A stretch of DNA of 64,000 nucleotides from Brachionus rotundiformis (lineage: Eukaryota > Rotifera > Eurotatoria > Ploima > Brachionidae), in assembly GCA_016802295.1 (NCBI GenBank), contig JAESIW010000065.1, forward strand, positions 2,098,063 to 2,162,062. Direction: 5' to 3'. The notes beneath the pieces were generated by a model that was not told the DNA's origin, did no database searches, and worked only from the letters and a program-made list of their open reading frames with translations. Positions 23,808-34,880 of the stretch are shown one piece after another (within the stretch, counting starts at the first letter, position 1; every line of letters starts with the position of its first letter). Both the position numbers and the translations under genes were made by a program.

Positions 23808-25200
23808 TGTCGAAAAAATTGAGCATTGCTCAAAAACTGAGCCATTCTCAAAAAGCAAACGGCTCACCAAACAAAAAAGATCTTGATTTGGACACTGTTT
23901 CTATCGGCTCCATTGTGGACGATAATCAAAAGAAGAGTCAGGGTAGTGCGCCGCGAAAATCATCGGTTCTGCGGCGTTGGGCTCAAAATAGTGACATACC
24001 TTACATAATTGGAGCTCAAATATCTGAAGATAATCATGGTATTTGTGGCAAAATCTTGGTATCTCTATCATGGTTTTTGATTGTTTTATTTTTTCCATTT
24101 TCTTTATTCATTACCCTTAAAGTAGTTCAGGAATATGAGTAAATTAAGCACTTAATTTTTAAATTGGTATTAAAACTTTATTTTAAACAGACGTGCTGTC
24201 ATATTCCGATTAGGTCGTCTAATGAAAGGTGGTGCAAAAGGACCGGGGTAAATAGAAAAAAAATTTTTCAAATTTTTTTAAAAATTAGTAGCCTTTTTAT
24301 TGTTCTACCTTGCATTGAATCCTACACTAAAGTTGACATGCGTACGGTAAGCTTTGATGTACCACCACAAGAAGTACTTACCAAAGATTCTGTTACTGTA
24401 GCTGTTGACGCAGTTGGTAGGTGTTTTTTATAAATTAAATGTAAAAAAAATCAATTTTGACCTATTTAAAGTTTATTATCGAGTATTTAATCCTGTAATC
24501 TCAATAGCAAATGTTGAAAATTCCCAAGAATCAACACGTTTGCTGGCTCAAACATCGCTTAGGAACGTTCTGGGTACCAACTCACTTGCAGAAATACTTT
24601 CTAATCGAGAAGCAGTCTCATCATGTATGCGAGAAATTCTAGATGAGGCAACAGGTAAAAATTTTCCTTAATCAAAAACTCAAAAATTAAAATTTGTCTT
24701 CTTAAAGATCAATGGTATTTTTTGGAATAAATAGATTAATATAAATTGTATTAATTATTTTGGTAAATAATAAAAGGGGAATTAAGGTTGAAAGAGTGGA
24801 AATAAAGGATGTCCGACTGCCTATACAATTGCAGAGAGCGATGGCAGCAGAGGCAGAGGCTACTAGAGAAGCTAGAGCTAAGGTAATAGCCGCTGAAGGA
24901 GAGCAAAAATCATCTAGATCACTGAAGGAAGCATCTGAAATACTTTGCCAATCTCCTTCAGCAATTCAACTTAGATTTTTGCAAACATTAAGCAATATTG
25001 CTGGCGAAAAAAATTCAACCATTGTTTTTCCTTTACCAATCGACTTTTTGTCCAATTTTATTAATGATCAATCCAAGGCTGTTAATTTAATTAGACAAAG
25101 TCCATGTGAAGTCTGCAACGATTCAGACGCCAGCAATTCAATTAAAAAATTTGATTCTACAAAATTGCATAACAAACCAAAGGATTTTACAGATTTGTAA
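23808..25200 (+). CDS. Stomatin/MEC-2-like SPFH membrane protein (first exon not found)
   Basis: Integral scaffold of cholesterol-rich membrane domains that regulates ion channels. Exons: 23808-24138, 24191-24247, 24292-24416, 24472-24654, a 7-base microexon 24708-24714, and about 24778-25200. The phases close and give the stomatin core: hydrophobic hairpin (GKILVSLSWFLIVLFFPFS), ERAVIFRLGR, GPGLFIVLPCIESYTKVDMR, DSVTVAVDAVVYYRV, ILDEATDQWGIKVERVEIKD, QLQRAMAAEAEATREARAKV and PLPIDFLSNF. The first exon found begins at a GATTCAG acceptor and has an in-frame stop but no ATG upstream, so a further 5' exon with the start codon must exist. A long polar N-terminus (SKKLSIAQKL and on) precedes the hairpin, as in MEC-2-type members. 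Confidence 0.92.
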
Positions 25201-25342
25201 GCAAAAATTAAATTATAAATCAATTAAGTTTTATGTTTTATTTATTTTAAAAAATTTTTGCTTAAATTTTCTCATTTTAAATATCTTTAATAAAATAAAC
25301 AATGTTTAAAATAAATAATTTTTTTTCAAAATAGGTCTAAAG

Positions 25343-27368
25343 TTATTTTTTCAAAATTGATTTAATCTCCTTTTCTCTATTCTCTACAAGAAAATTTTTG
25401 TCATTCATTTCTTTAGCATTCACAATGGGATGCTTTGCGTTATCAATTGAGTTGTTAATGGCTGTGTCCACAGGTCTTGATATTTGATCATAAGGATTCT
25501 GTGGCGGAACTCTAGTTTGAATAATTGAAAAGTCTCCAGCTAGACTAAAATTATCTTTTGAAATGTGCATCGGAAGCTCTCTAAAAAAAAAGATCTATCA
25601 ATTCGAGAAAAGGGAAAAAAGGGAATTTATTTACCTATGGAAGGCAGCTGTCGTTGTATATGGTCTTCCCATTCTATCATAATGAGACACACTTGTTGTT
25701 TTGAAGTTATGGACATGTCCAGTATATCCAGGAATGTTAGGCTTGCTAAAAATTTCAAAATATTTAAAAGATTTTTCCTGCAAAAATTTTTTTTACTAAT
25801 TTGGCTCTGGTTCCTTAGGCTGTTGGGTTCTTAAGACTGTATATGGGGTAAACTTTTCAATTACGTCGTCCATTTGCAATATATTCTTGCCACCAACGTG
25901 TCCAGAGTAACCTGGTAAATGATTACTTCGAATAGATGGTGCAGTACTTGAAAAAATTAGCTTAAAAATTATTTAAACCATTCAATATATTTACAAGTCA
26001 ACATCAGCTCGAATGAAATTATTGTTCCGATATTGAACTCTATCCCAGGCACTTCCAGCAACAGTCTAAATCAATTTGGAATAATACGTTTTAGTTGAAA
26101 AATAAAAAAAAAATTAAATACTTGGTATATTTGTGGATGAACTGGTCCAGGAGCATTAGGCTTCAGTGGATCAGGTTTACCAAACTCATATGTTGTAATA
26201 GGCGCATGTAATTTTTTTGGTACTTTATTATCCCAATTTACATGCCCATACATTCTTTTAGATTAAATTAAAAAATAAAAATATAATTTTTACTTCTATA
26301 CTCTTTTGTTGAGCTGGTAAAACGATAATTTTTGGCCATTTCGTCTCTTACACTTTCATCATTATAGCTTATTTTCATTTTCTTTTGGAAAAAAATTAGT
26401 TAAGTTAACTTCAAACAAATTAATGTACTAATTTGGCTAGAATTTACCAAAAATTTGGTACCAAGAGCAAAAGTTAAATACAAATAAATTCGAGTACAAA
26501 ATCCAACTTGACAATATAATATCAATATATCATTTATGTATTTACAAATAATCAAAAATTAAGTTATCAGATTTCATTTATATTCTATTTTTATTAGTTT
26601 TCTTAAAACATAGCCTGAAACCATAGTTTTCTCGGAGCTTATACTTGCCAAAAAAGTACTCTTATTTAATAATTATATAAACCGGAAAAATATCCTTCAA
26701 TCGATAAGGATTATTTATAAGAGATTCATTATTTGTTGATAATTTTGCATCATTAGTCCAGCCTAAAAAAAATTTATAAAGATTTTTTTTTGTTAATTTT
26801 TTAATTACCTCCTAATCTAGACCTGAGAACAATATCTGAAATTTTGTTTGCACTCCACTTTAATTCAGGATCACCATCGCCCTCACGTGAACGCCTTCTT
26901 AAACAATTAACTTAAAAGATAAATTAAAAAAATAACAAACTTTAATTCATCGATTGCTTCGTTCCTTGTTCTAATAGAATGACTATTCTGAGGGATACTT
27001 GTCTGAGGCTCAATTTTTGCTTTACCAAAGGTTCCCAAATGAGTTTTTTCCCGTTTTAAATAAACTTCGCCAGCTGGACTAATAAAGCCACTACAAGGAT
27101 CCAATATTCTAAATTCAGTTCTTTTTTTTGTTACCGTTGGCATTGGTGCATTAACAGCTACATTGTCATCACAGCAATTTACTCCATAATTTAGTGGACC
27201 TGTTGCATTTGGGATGTGGAGTTCACTGAAGTTTTTTTCATTTTTGTACTGGGTTATGTCTGTTTCACCAGCATTAGTGTCAGGTTCAAGAAATGTCTTA
27301 AAATTTGGTCTTGACAAATTGGTAGAGCTTTCCAGAGTGTACGGCGCATTTGCGAATACTTGAGCCAT
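25343..27368 (-). CDS. Probable ciliary/sperm microtubule inner protein with PGY(S/T)G motifs
   Basis: Starts MAQVFANAPYTLESS at 27368 and ends at 25343. Exons 26941-27368, 26809-26897, one ending at 26762, then several small ones between 25570 and 26400. The product is rich in Pro, Asn, Tyr and Gly and lacks a signal peptide or membrane segment. It contains RNEAIDELK, WSANKISDIVLRSRLGGW, MYGHVNWDNKVPKKL, LPGYSGHVGG and IPGYTGHVHN; the PGY(S/T)GHV pair recalls microtubule inner proteins of axonemal doublets, and the RNEAIDE to LGGW part recalls SPMIP7 (SPATA48), from memory only. Borders of the last exons are approximate. Its position next to CEP72 supports a centrosome/cilium role but does not prove it. 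Confidence 0.6.
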
Positions 27369-27669
27369 ATTCAATTAAGTCATACAAAAAAGGAAAAAAT
27401 GATAGAATAATTAGAGATAATTTAGAAAATTAAAATTAAAAAAATACACTATGTTTATTTGATATTTATTGTTAGGATTTAAATAAGAGTTACTATAGAT
27501 ACGAGCTCTAAACAGAATGGTGTATAAAAGCTTTAAAGTTTCGAAAGAAAACGAGTAGAGACCGATTTTTTTTTACTATTTTAAAAAAAATGAATAAAAT
27601 TTTTAAAGCTTTATTAAATTAGCTAATAGCTTTGTTGTAGTAGAAAGGATTTTTTTTGTTTGGAAAAAA

Positions 27670-27741
27670 GGGCCTGACCGGGGATCGAACCCGGAGCCTC
27701 TCGCACCCAAAGCGAGAATCATACCACTAGACCATCAGGCC
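27670..27741 (-). tRNA. tRNA-Pro (anticodon TGG)
   Basis: 72 bases without an intron. On the minus strand the acceptor stem GGCCTGA pairs with TCAGGCC. The D arm reads TGGTCTAGTGGTATGA (box A), the anticodon stem CTCGC/GCGAG flanks loop TTTGGGT with anticodon TGG, and the T arm reads CCGGGTTCGATCCCCGG (box B). It closely resembles animal tRNA-Pro. A short T run on the minus strand follows at 27661-27669 and can serve as a Pol III terminator. It sits between two protein genes on the same strand. Confidence 0.97.
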
Positions 27742-27781
27742 ATATTTTAAAAAAAATAAATAAAAAGTTGTTAATATAATT

Positions 27782-28506
27782 TTATTTCATTAAAGTTAGA
27801 GTGTAGCGTGGTGGTTGTTCATTGGTCTCCAAATCAAGCTCTGGATAAAGAGTGCACAATTTTGTGATCTAATTAGTTATTTAAGCATTAATTTTTCAAT
27901 GATAGACTAAAATTTACCTTCAATATTTGCTGTCTAAAAATTCTATTAAAATAAAAAAATTAAATTAACTAATTTAATTATTGAATTTCGTCTCATTATT
28001 GTATAATTCTAAATTTAATCTAAAAAAATGCTTGCCAGAATATATTAAACAAATAAAAAGAATGTAAATTGGCAAACATTTATAAAGCTTCCCACAAGCT
28101 TACAAGAAATGATTATATTTTCTAAATAGAAACCATTCAACTTTTGAATCAGCCTTGAATGCCATCAACATACCGACATCAATTCGATAAAGTGACGGTT
28201 TATCACTCAATCGTATTGTTGACTGACCGAACCACACTTGACTCTTGATTGACTTAATTTTTTTCGTTTTAAAAGACAAAAAAATTTAGATAATTTTTAA
28301 ATGCTTACCTCTATATTAATAATATTACAATAAGTTCTGCAAAAGCCTTTTTTGTAGTAATACAGCCTATCAGTCATCAAATCAATTTTTAATTTGTAGG
28401 TTTTCCAAAAACGACCTTTGATTTTTGCCTTAATTTAATTTAACCAAAGAGTCGCCAAAAACCTACCATCCCAATGTTTGACTTTTTTCTTGAACACTAA
28501 TGACAT
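27782..28506 (-). CDS. Small multi-exon gene, unknown (possibly PH-like fold)
   Basis: On the minus strand: ATG at 28506 (MSLVFKKKVKHWDG), an exon with RFWKTYKLKIDLMTDRLYYY up to NIINIE, an exon at about 28120-28256 with SQVWFGQSTIRLSD, SLYRIDV and AFKADSKVEWFLF, a small exon near 27920-27945 (RQQILK) and a last exon near 27782-27870 ending PPRYTLTLMK. The first three join in frame using plausible GT-AG borders, but I could not find a junction after EWFLF that stays open, so the product could end near 28100 (KYNHFL) instead. The basic start, Tyr-rich strand and ADSKVEW helix start recall a single PH domain of about 110 residues; this is only a resemblance. Confidence 0.45.
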
Positions 28507-28732
28507 TAACTCAAAATCAAAAAAAAAGTAAAAAATACAAAACAAAATAAACTAATAAATAATTATTTTATTTAAAAAAAAATATATAAATGCTTTAAGC
28601 CAATTATTTTAATTTCCATAGTATTTAAGATTAAATTAGTTTTTAAATTTTTGTTTTAAATCAAATTAGTGTAAAAAAATGTAAACGAAAAAAAAAAAAA
28701 CACTAATAAGATCATGTTTACAAAGTTCAATT

Positions 28733-30925
28733 TTATTTAACACTTGGATAAGCATATCTTCCCTGGTTGCCATTTGTCATCTGCTCCAATTGTTTACGCA
28801 TCAAAACTTTAGAATCTTGACCGATTAGTATTTGCTGCATTAAATTGTCCTGTACTGGGTAATTGGCGCCATAAATATCCATATCATTCGGGTACGAAGT
28901 GCGCGACTGGTTATGACCCGACTTCCCAAATTGTTTCTGAATATTTATCTCTTGCAGCAAATGTTCATTGGTGGACACCAATGATTTGTGGCTTTCTTGC
29001 AGCATTGTGGTCAACTGCTGTAATTGTTCATATTGTTTTAACTTTATTTTCATTATTTCAATATCTCGCTTCATGTTGCTGTTTTGTGTCTCCATTGAGC
29101 TAAGTGCGTCCTCTTTCAATTTTTGCTTGTCAGATTTTTCGGCAAGCTCCTTGCGCAGATTTTTCAGCTCTTCCTGTGATGCCAGATATTTTTTTTTCAA
29201 ATTATCCTATCAAAAATAAAAAAATTAATTAAAATTTTTGAAAAAAAAATCTTATATATAAATATTAAAAATAATTAACAATTTCTGATATCAGTCCCTT
29301 GTACGACTCGGACTCGGCTTCACATTTTTTTTGGTTCAATTGATAGTTTAGCTTACGGTTCTCTTCCTGGAGAACTTTCAATTGATAGTTAGATTCAAAG
29401 CGATCTGTGCCATTTTCATTTAAAATTTGCTTGGCAGCGCTTAAAAATTTTTGATTTTTGTGCAAAGATTTTGATCCATTCCAGTATCTGTCAACCAAGT
29501 CCAGGAGCACATAAATTTGACTCTTAAAACAAGTATTGGTAAAAACAAACATTTATTTTTTATATTCTTTACTTTGTTTTCTTCGTTGGTATAGTCATGG
29601 TCATTTTTTCTTGTATCTGAATTGTCCTCATAATCTTAAATATTGATTTTTAAATATTAAATATTTAATTTTAATAGGATATTTTACGTGGATTAGGCGT
29701 AAAATTTGCACGCGATTTAAAATTGGTGTAATGCTCGGACTCATCATTCATATTGAAATGATTGTCTTTTAAAATAAAAAAGCATAAGCTTTGGTAAAAA
29801 AGCAAAGCATTTGTTAAAAAAAGAAGATAAAAAAAACTTTAACAGAATTAGGTTAGAACAAGAGTTTTTAAGGCTTAGTCCAAAAAAAAAAACACCTGAG
29901 CAACTGCGATACGAATTTAAGTCATAGTAACTGTCTACTTCATTAAAATGAACAGATTTCTGTTTAGATAACCCTTTTATCAAAAATGTTTTCTCAACAA
30001 CTGAGTCATAGTCATGCACAAAATCTTACTTGGTACATCATTGTTTAATGACCTCAAATTCAGCATACTACAGCTTTTAGTTTTTTTTAAAAAGTCACTA
30101 TCTGTAGTATTACATCCTTTAATTATGTCTTTCAAATCTTGGCAAAATTTATTTCAAAAATAAATAATCCAAGGTTACTTACTTGTAGAGAAATCCTGAG
30201 ATCTCTGTCTTTGGTCATTTTCATAATTTTTTAAACTCAATTGATTGAGTTCTATATCATCTTCATCGGTGAGCCCGGCCGATCGCTTGGCAATGTTAGA
30301 TACTGACTTTACCCTAGAAACTACTGGATTGTCCAAAGCATTCTTTCCATTTTGTCTGCTTTCAGCTTGAAGTTTGTGGTAAAGAGAATTGGCCATTTGT
30401 CGCTCACTTTCTCTAATACTTCTGTCATCTAGAACTCTCAGTGATGGTAGAATATTTATCAAAAAAAGCCTATAGTCATTTTCCTCTTTAGTTACTGGAT
30501 TCAGTCTTAGATCCAACTCGACCAAAGCTGAATTATACTTTAAACGTTCTAAGTCTTTTAAACTTCCAATGTTATTATAATACCTAAAAAAATTAATTAC
30601 TTTTTTTTAAAGTTTGTTTTTAAGTTGAAAATACAAGTTGAGTTTTTCTAGTAATTTTAAATTTTCCAGACCCTCGAGACTGACAAGAGTGTTCCTGGAA
30701 AGATCGAGCTCTTTGAGACGCGAAAACCGAAAAAGAGAATTTCCAAGATGAGATATTTTCTCATGATATGTTCCAGGCAGTGACAAAGTCTTTATGTCAT
30801 CTAAGATATGAGTAAGGTTTAGTCACGAATTTTAGTATTGTATTTGCAGTACCTAAATTGTCATGTGTGATATTTAGCTTTTTACATATCCATTCTTCTG
30901 TAATCATGGTTGAATTTGCTTCCAT
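28733..30925 (-). CDS. CEP72: Centrosomal protein of 72 kDa
   Basis: Centriolar-satellite and centrosome protein that recruits gamma-tubulin-ring-complex components and CEP290 in vertebrates. The N-terminus starts MEANSTMITEEWI at 30925. LRRs follow in exons up to about 30537 (SLPGTYHEKISHLGNSLF, LKELDLSRNTLVSLEGLENL, LNLYYNNIGS), then 30175-30525 (VELDLRLNPVTKEENDYRLF, LPSLRVLDDRSIRESER), a low-complexity middle, and coiled coil in 29277-29552 (VLLDLVDRYWNGSKSLH) and 28733-29215 (LTTMLQESHKSLVSTNEHL). The LRR cap sequence, the LLDLVDR block and the MLQESH block all match human CEP72 in order. Middle exons at 29640-30130 are only partly resolved. The stop is 227 bp from the start of the small gene downstream on the same strand. 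Confidence 0.92.
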
Positions 30926-32420
30926 TTTTGTTGGTGATCGTCGAAAGGCGTTTCGTTTTGGCTAATGAAATATCAAAATAAAATCTAGTTTGACTGAAAG
31001 TTTTTGAAGAATAAATAATTCTAGTTAGAAAATAAAATAAAATTTATAATTATATATTTTGCTATTTTTGATGTATATTTAGGCTATTTCAATCACGGGT
31101 TACTAAGCGACAGGTATTATATTAGTTGAATTAGCAAAGGAAAATAAAATAGAAAAAGAGCTGACCAACCAATTTGATATGGAAAAAAGAGCTATAAAAT
31201 CATATTTCAGTCAAGTTTAGTACTTGTTTCTAATTAATGAAAGCACAACTTGCATCAGAGCAATAATCTGACAATTGAATAGCTTATGGACACTCGTATA
31301 AAGTTATGTAATTTAAATAATAGATATTTAAATAAAATTGTTATATTGTTTTGATTGGTATTATAAATAAATTTTTACAAGTAAATAAAAAAAATCATTT
31401 ATAAAAGCCCTTTAAAATATTTATAAATCTTATATGGTTTTACTACTTGGGAAATTTAATTTTTTTGAAAAAATTGTTTATCCAAATGATTATTCTTACT
31501 GTAAATTATGAAAATATTTTTTAAAATAATTTTATCAAACTTTTTATTTAAAATTTAAGAGACTTATAAACAAAAAATTGAGGAACAAAATTGTCAAGAT
31601 TATAAAAATGTTTTTTTTTCAAAAGAAATAAAATCAAGTGTTTCTATTAATTATACTTAAGAACTTTAAGTTAAATATCCTTTTAAATTGAGGAAATTTT
31701 CCTATGAAATTATATATTAATCGCTTAATTAAAAAAAGAATTTTATTACACCTATTTATTTTTAATTTAAATTAATTTACATTTGGTCCAGTTTTTTGGT
31801 TCATATATTTTAAATTTTTGAAATAGCAAAAAGAATTTAAAACCCATCCTCAAACTAATTATACTCACACAATCTCAAATTTTATCTGATTTATATTTTA
31901 TCCCTGGTTCATTCTTGAAAAAAATATTTTTTATTTAATTTTGGAAAGCTAACAGGCTTTGGAATATATGGTTATGAAAATGTCCAATTATCTTAAAATT
32001 AAAAATGATGTAATGGTAATGATAAAATTATTTTAATTTACAACCAGACTTAACAAAAGATTTTTCTAATAGTTTTTTTTATTAGTTCTTTGGACTGAAT
32101 TAAGATGACAAAAAAATTTTAATTATTAAGAGAATCAAAATTTAATTAGTTCTTGGGACTGACACAATGCTACAAAGGTTTTTATTTGACTTTTTAAATT
32201 CTAGATTTATTGAATAAGAATTAAATTGATCATTTTAATTAGAATTGATTTTTAATAAGTTTAATTAGAATAGAAGATTTAAACTTTTTATTTTTTAAAA
32301 TAAAAGTAGTAATTTTGTAACTTTGAATTTGAGTTTTTTTTAATTACAATAATGAATTGAAATTGTATGCTCTATAATGACTTAGCAGATCTGCCTTTTC
32401 TATTTATTTAAACGACAATT
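30926..32420. other. Intergenic region upstream of CEP72
   Basis: 1.5 kb of A/T-rich sequence. It should hold the CEP72 promoter. No gene is recognised. Confidence 0.5.
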
Positions 32421-32835
32421 ATGGATCAGGATATGAAAAAATTACGTATTATAAAAAGAATGACAAAAACTTCAATTTATAAATCGAACCCAGGAATCGG
32501 CATTGTTAAATTTGTAACCAAAAACAAAAACAAAATAAAAATGCCAAAGCTCAAGTTCAGAAGGAGCAAAACATATTCCATGAATTGCGGTACATCGTAC
32601 TTACAGAGCCCGTTTTGATTTTTCAGAACTTTAGCTTTAGCTTTTTTGTTTTTTTGTTTTTGTTTTTGTACTAAAATTCACAAAGTTTTGAATTTTTCAG
32701 AATCATAATATTGGTAGTACAAAGGATCGCATAGATCGACGAGCCACTCGAGAAAGAAAAGGGAGAGAGTATGAAAGGGAACATAGAGTAGCATCGTCGA
32801 AAACTATTCTTCAACTCCAATCTGATTTATTTGTA
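32421..32835 (+). CDS. Hypothetical small basic protein
   Basis: ATG at 32421 opens 65 codons (MDQDMKKLRIIKRMTK...) rich in Lys, Arg, Ser and Thr, ending TSYLQSPF at 32618. About 80 bases later a TTTTTCAG acceptor precedes another open, highly charged stretch (STKDRIDRRATRERKGREYE to QLQSDLFV) that stops just before an AATAAA signal near 32838. Either a one-exon micro-protein or a two-exon gene is possible. No family is recognised. Codon use is less A/T-extreme than in the flanks, which mildly supports coding. Confidence 0.3.
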
Positions 32836-33038
32836 TAATAAACATGCAGCGTACAACAAAACAAAAAGTGAAGAGTGTTTTGAATAATTTTAATTTGTTA
32901 ATTTATATAATATTTTTATATATTTAAATCTAACCAGAATTCCTAAATTAATTATTTCATCTTAATGCCATTAAGGACTCGGCAAGCTTGTTAAACTGAC
33001 TTTAATCGAAAGTGATGTATTTCAATTTTTGAAAAACA

Positions 33039-33145
33039 TTGGTTGATCACTACTGGATTTTTTATCAATATGAATATTATCCGTTTGGATATGTTTGGAT
33101 ATCTTTATATTGATACAATAAATCTGAGTCTGGTCAACGAAGAAT
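33039..33145 (+). pseudogene. Degenerate copy of the exon at 33263-33448
   Basis: Reads TTGATCACTACTGGAT, TATCAATATGAATATTATCC, GGATATGTTTGGATA and so on, a diverged version of the coding exon that follows 220 bp downstream, with an early loss of similarity and a stop. It is an older duplicate. Confidence 0.65.
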
Positions 33146-33772
33146 AAAGGTTAAAAAAAAAATTTTTAAAAGCTGGACAAGAAATTGATTCGGGTGAGAA
33201 AGTTTCTTTATGAAAAAAAAATTGTATTTAAATTAATTATTTTTTTTTATTTTAGAAAAAAAATGGTCAATCACTACTGGATTTATTATCCATATCAATA
33301 TTATCCGTATGGATATATTTGGATACCCTTTTATTGGAACAATAAATCATTAGGGCCCGACGAAACCAGGAAGAAGGCTGTTAAGCACTATGTGGAAGTA
33401 AAACCAATGCTTCCACCATTCAGATTAAAATATCAAGAGCAATGGTAAAAAAAAACTAAAAAACCAAAAACATAAATTGTTATTTTAAATAATAAGATAC
33501 TTTAGAGCTATTATTGTTTGTTAAGACGCCCATATCTGAAAAACCCAATTTTACTAGCTCCAAATTATTCAATTAATAAAATTTCTTAATAATAACACTG
33601 GTGGTTAGATCATCAATGCCAAAAAAAATTTAATTTAATTTTAATTTTTAGATGGACATATGCTCCACTGACTGCACCGTTTGAGCTCGACGTTGGCATG
33701 CGCTTTAATTATCAACGCATGGTCATACCCATGTAGTTTCCTTGTAGATTCCTTTTCTGTTTAGTTCAGAAA
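33142..33772 (+). CDS. Two-copy unknown gene, copy A
   Basis: An exon after a TTTTTTATTTTAG acceptor starts MVNHYWIYYPYQYYPYGYIW (ATG at 33263-33265) and continues IPFYWNNKSLGPDETRKK to KYQEQW. A GTAAAA donor and a 200-bp intron follow, then an exon with TYAPLTAPFELDVGMRFNYQ ending VIPM-stop at 33737. The product is small, aromatic and Pro/Tyr-rich, has no signal peptide and is unknown to me. Joining at the obvious GT donor creates an in-frame TGA at the junction, so either the first exon ends the protein (62 residues), or a GC donor (GA|GCAATG) restores KYQE-WTYAPL. An upstream donor (CGG|GTGAGA) marks a 5' leader exon. Copy B is almost identical. Confidence 0.5.
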
Positions 33773-33783
33773 TTTTATTTATT

Positions 33784-33908
33784 TTATTAAAAGATAATAA
33801 GAGTTTAGAAAATGCATATAAATTATCAAGTCAATAAATAAGCATTTGAGTAAGATAGATCAGAATTGACATATGCTCTACTGACTGCACCGTTTGAGCT
33901 CGACATGG
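33784..33908 (+). repeat. Fragments of the duplicated unit
   Basis: 33790-33862 (GATAATAAGAGTTTAGAAAA and onward to AAGCATTTGAGTAAGATAG) matches 37452-37531 and, less well, 36376-36448. Directly after it, 33870-33908 repeats part of the last exon of the unknown gene (GACATATGCTCTACTGACTG, then CACCGTTTGAGCTCGACATG). This is a third, truncated copy. Confidence 0.75.
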
Positions 33909-34880
33909 AGTTATCTGAAACCATGCATAAGAAAAAAAAGGTGTAGAAATTATTATTAGATGAATTGCCAACTGAAATTTGAAATCATGAGAGAATTCTA
34001 TATGCAACAAAATGCCAAAAATATACAAGTCATTTGAAAGAAGAAAGAACTTGTTCAAATGAATAAATAAAAATTAATAATTAATTTAAAAAAAAAATTA
34101 CTTAATAAAAAATTTAAAAGATTTCATATCTTGTTATCGAAATGATTTGATTGACTGTATTTCGAAAAATTTGCTTTTTATTTCGATTCGATTCAGCTAT
34201 CTAAAAAAATTGATGAAAATTTAAAAAAATTTATAATAAATGTAAAAACTAAAAAGAATAAAAATTAATTTAAAATAAAGCTAAAATGAAAAATTGCGAA
34301 TTCATAGTGAAAGAGTAATTATTTAAAATATTTAATAGGATATAATAGAAAAAATTCATAAACAATCAAGGAATCGCCGAACAAAACGGATGGATCGAAA
34401 AGCTGGTTGGGATTGTCAGACGATGGTGAGATGCTTGGAACGGCTAGGTCTGCCGGTGGTCGGGTGATTATTTGACGTGGCCTTTTAGTCGTTTCTCTCT
34501 TATAATTTGAAATATCTTGTTAAAAATCCTAATTATATTCACTGAAACAAAACGAAAAGTCATAGCTTATTGAACTCAATAGACTTTTGTTTGTAGACAA
34601 CTGTGTCAATTTTAATATGCTAATAAACTATTATTTAAGTAGATACCTAAATTAAAGCTTTCAAGTGTTTTTTATTTATTTAATTTTATTTTTAAAAAAG
34701 AATGTGAAGATTTTTCATATTTTTATTAAAACATTTGTTCTTAAAAATTTAAAAATACTTAAATTACAAAGGTTATATATTTATCTTTATTTAATTATTT
34801 ATTTATTAAATATTACGTAAATAAATTAAGAAAAATTAAATTTTTATTTTGTTTTATTTTACAAATTATTATTTTTATAT
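33909..34880. other. Intergenic, with a short GC-richer patch
   Basis: Mostly A/T-rich. A patch at about 34365-34500 (GCCGAACAAAACGGATGG..., CTGCCGGTGGTCGGGTGA) stands out in composition. A plus-strand frame reads AEQNGWIEKLVGIVRRW, which could be a scrap of a transposase, but it stops at once. Confidence 0.4.
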
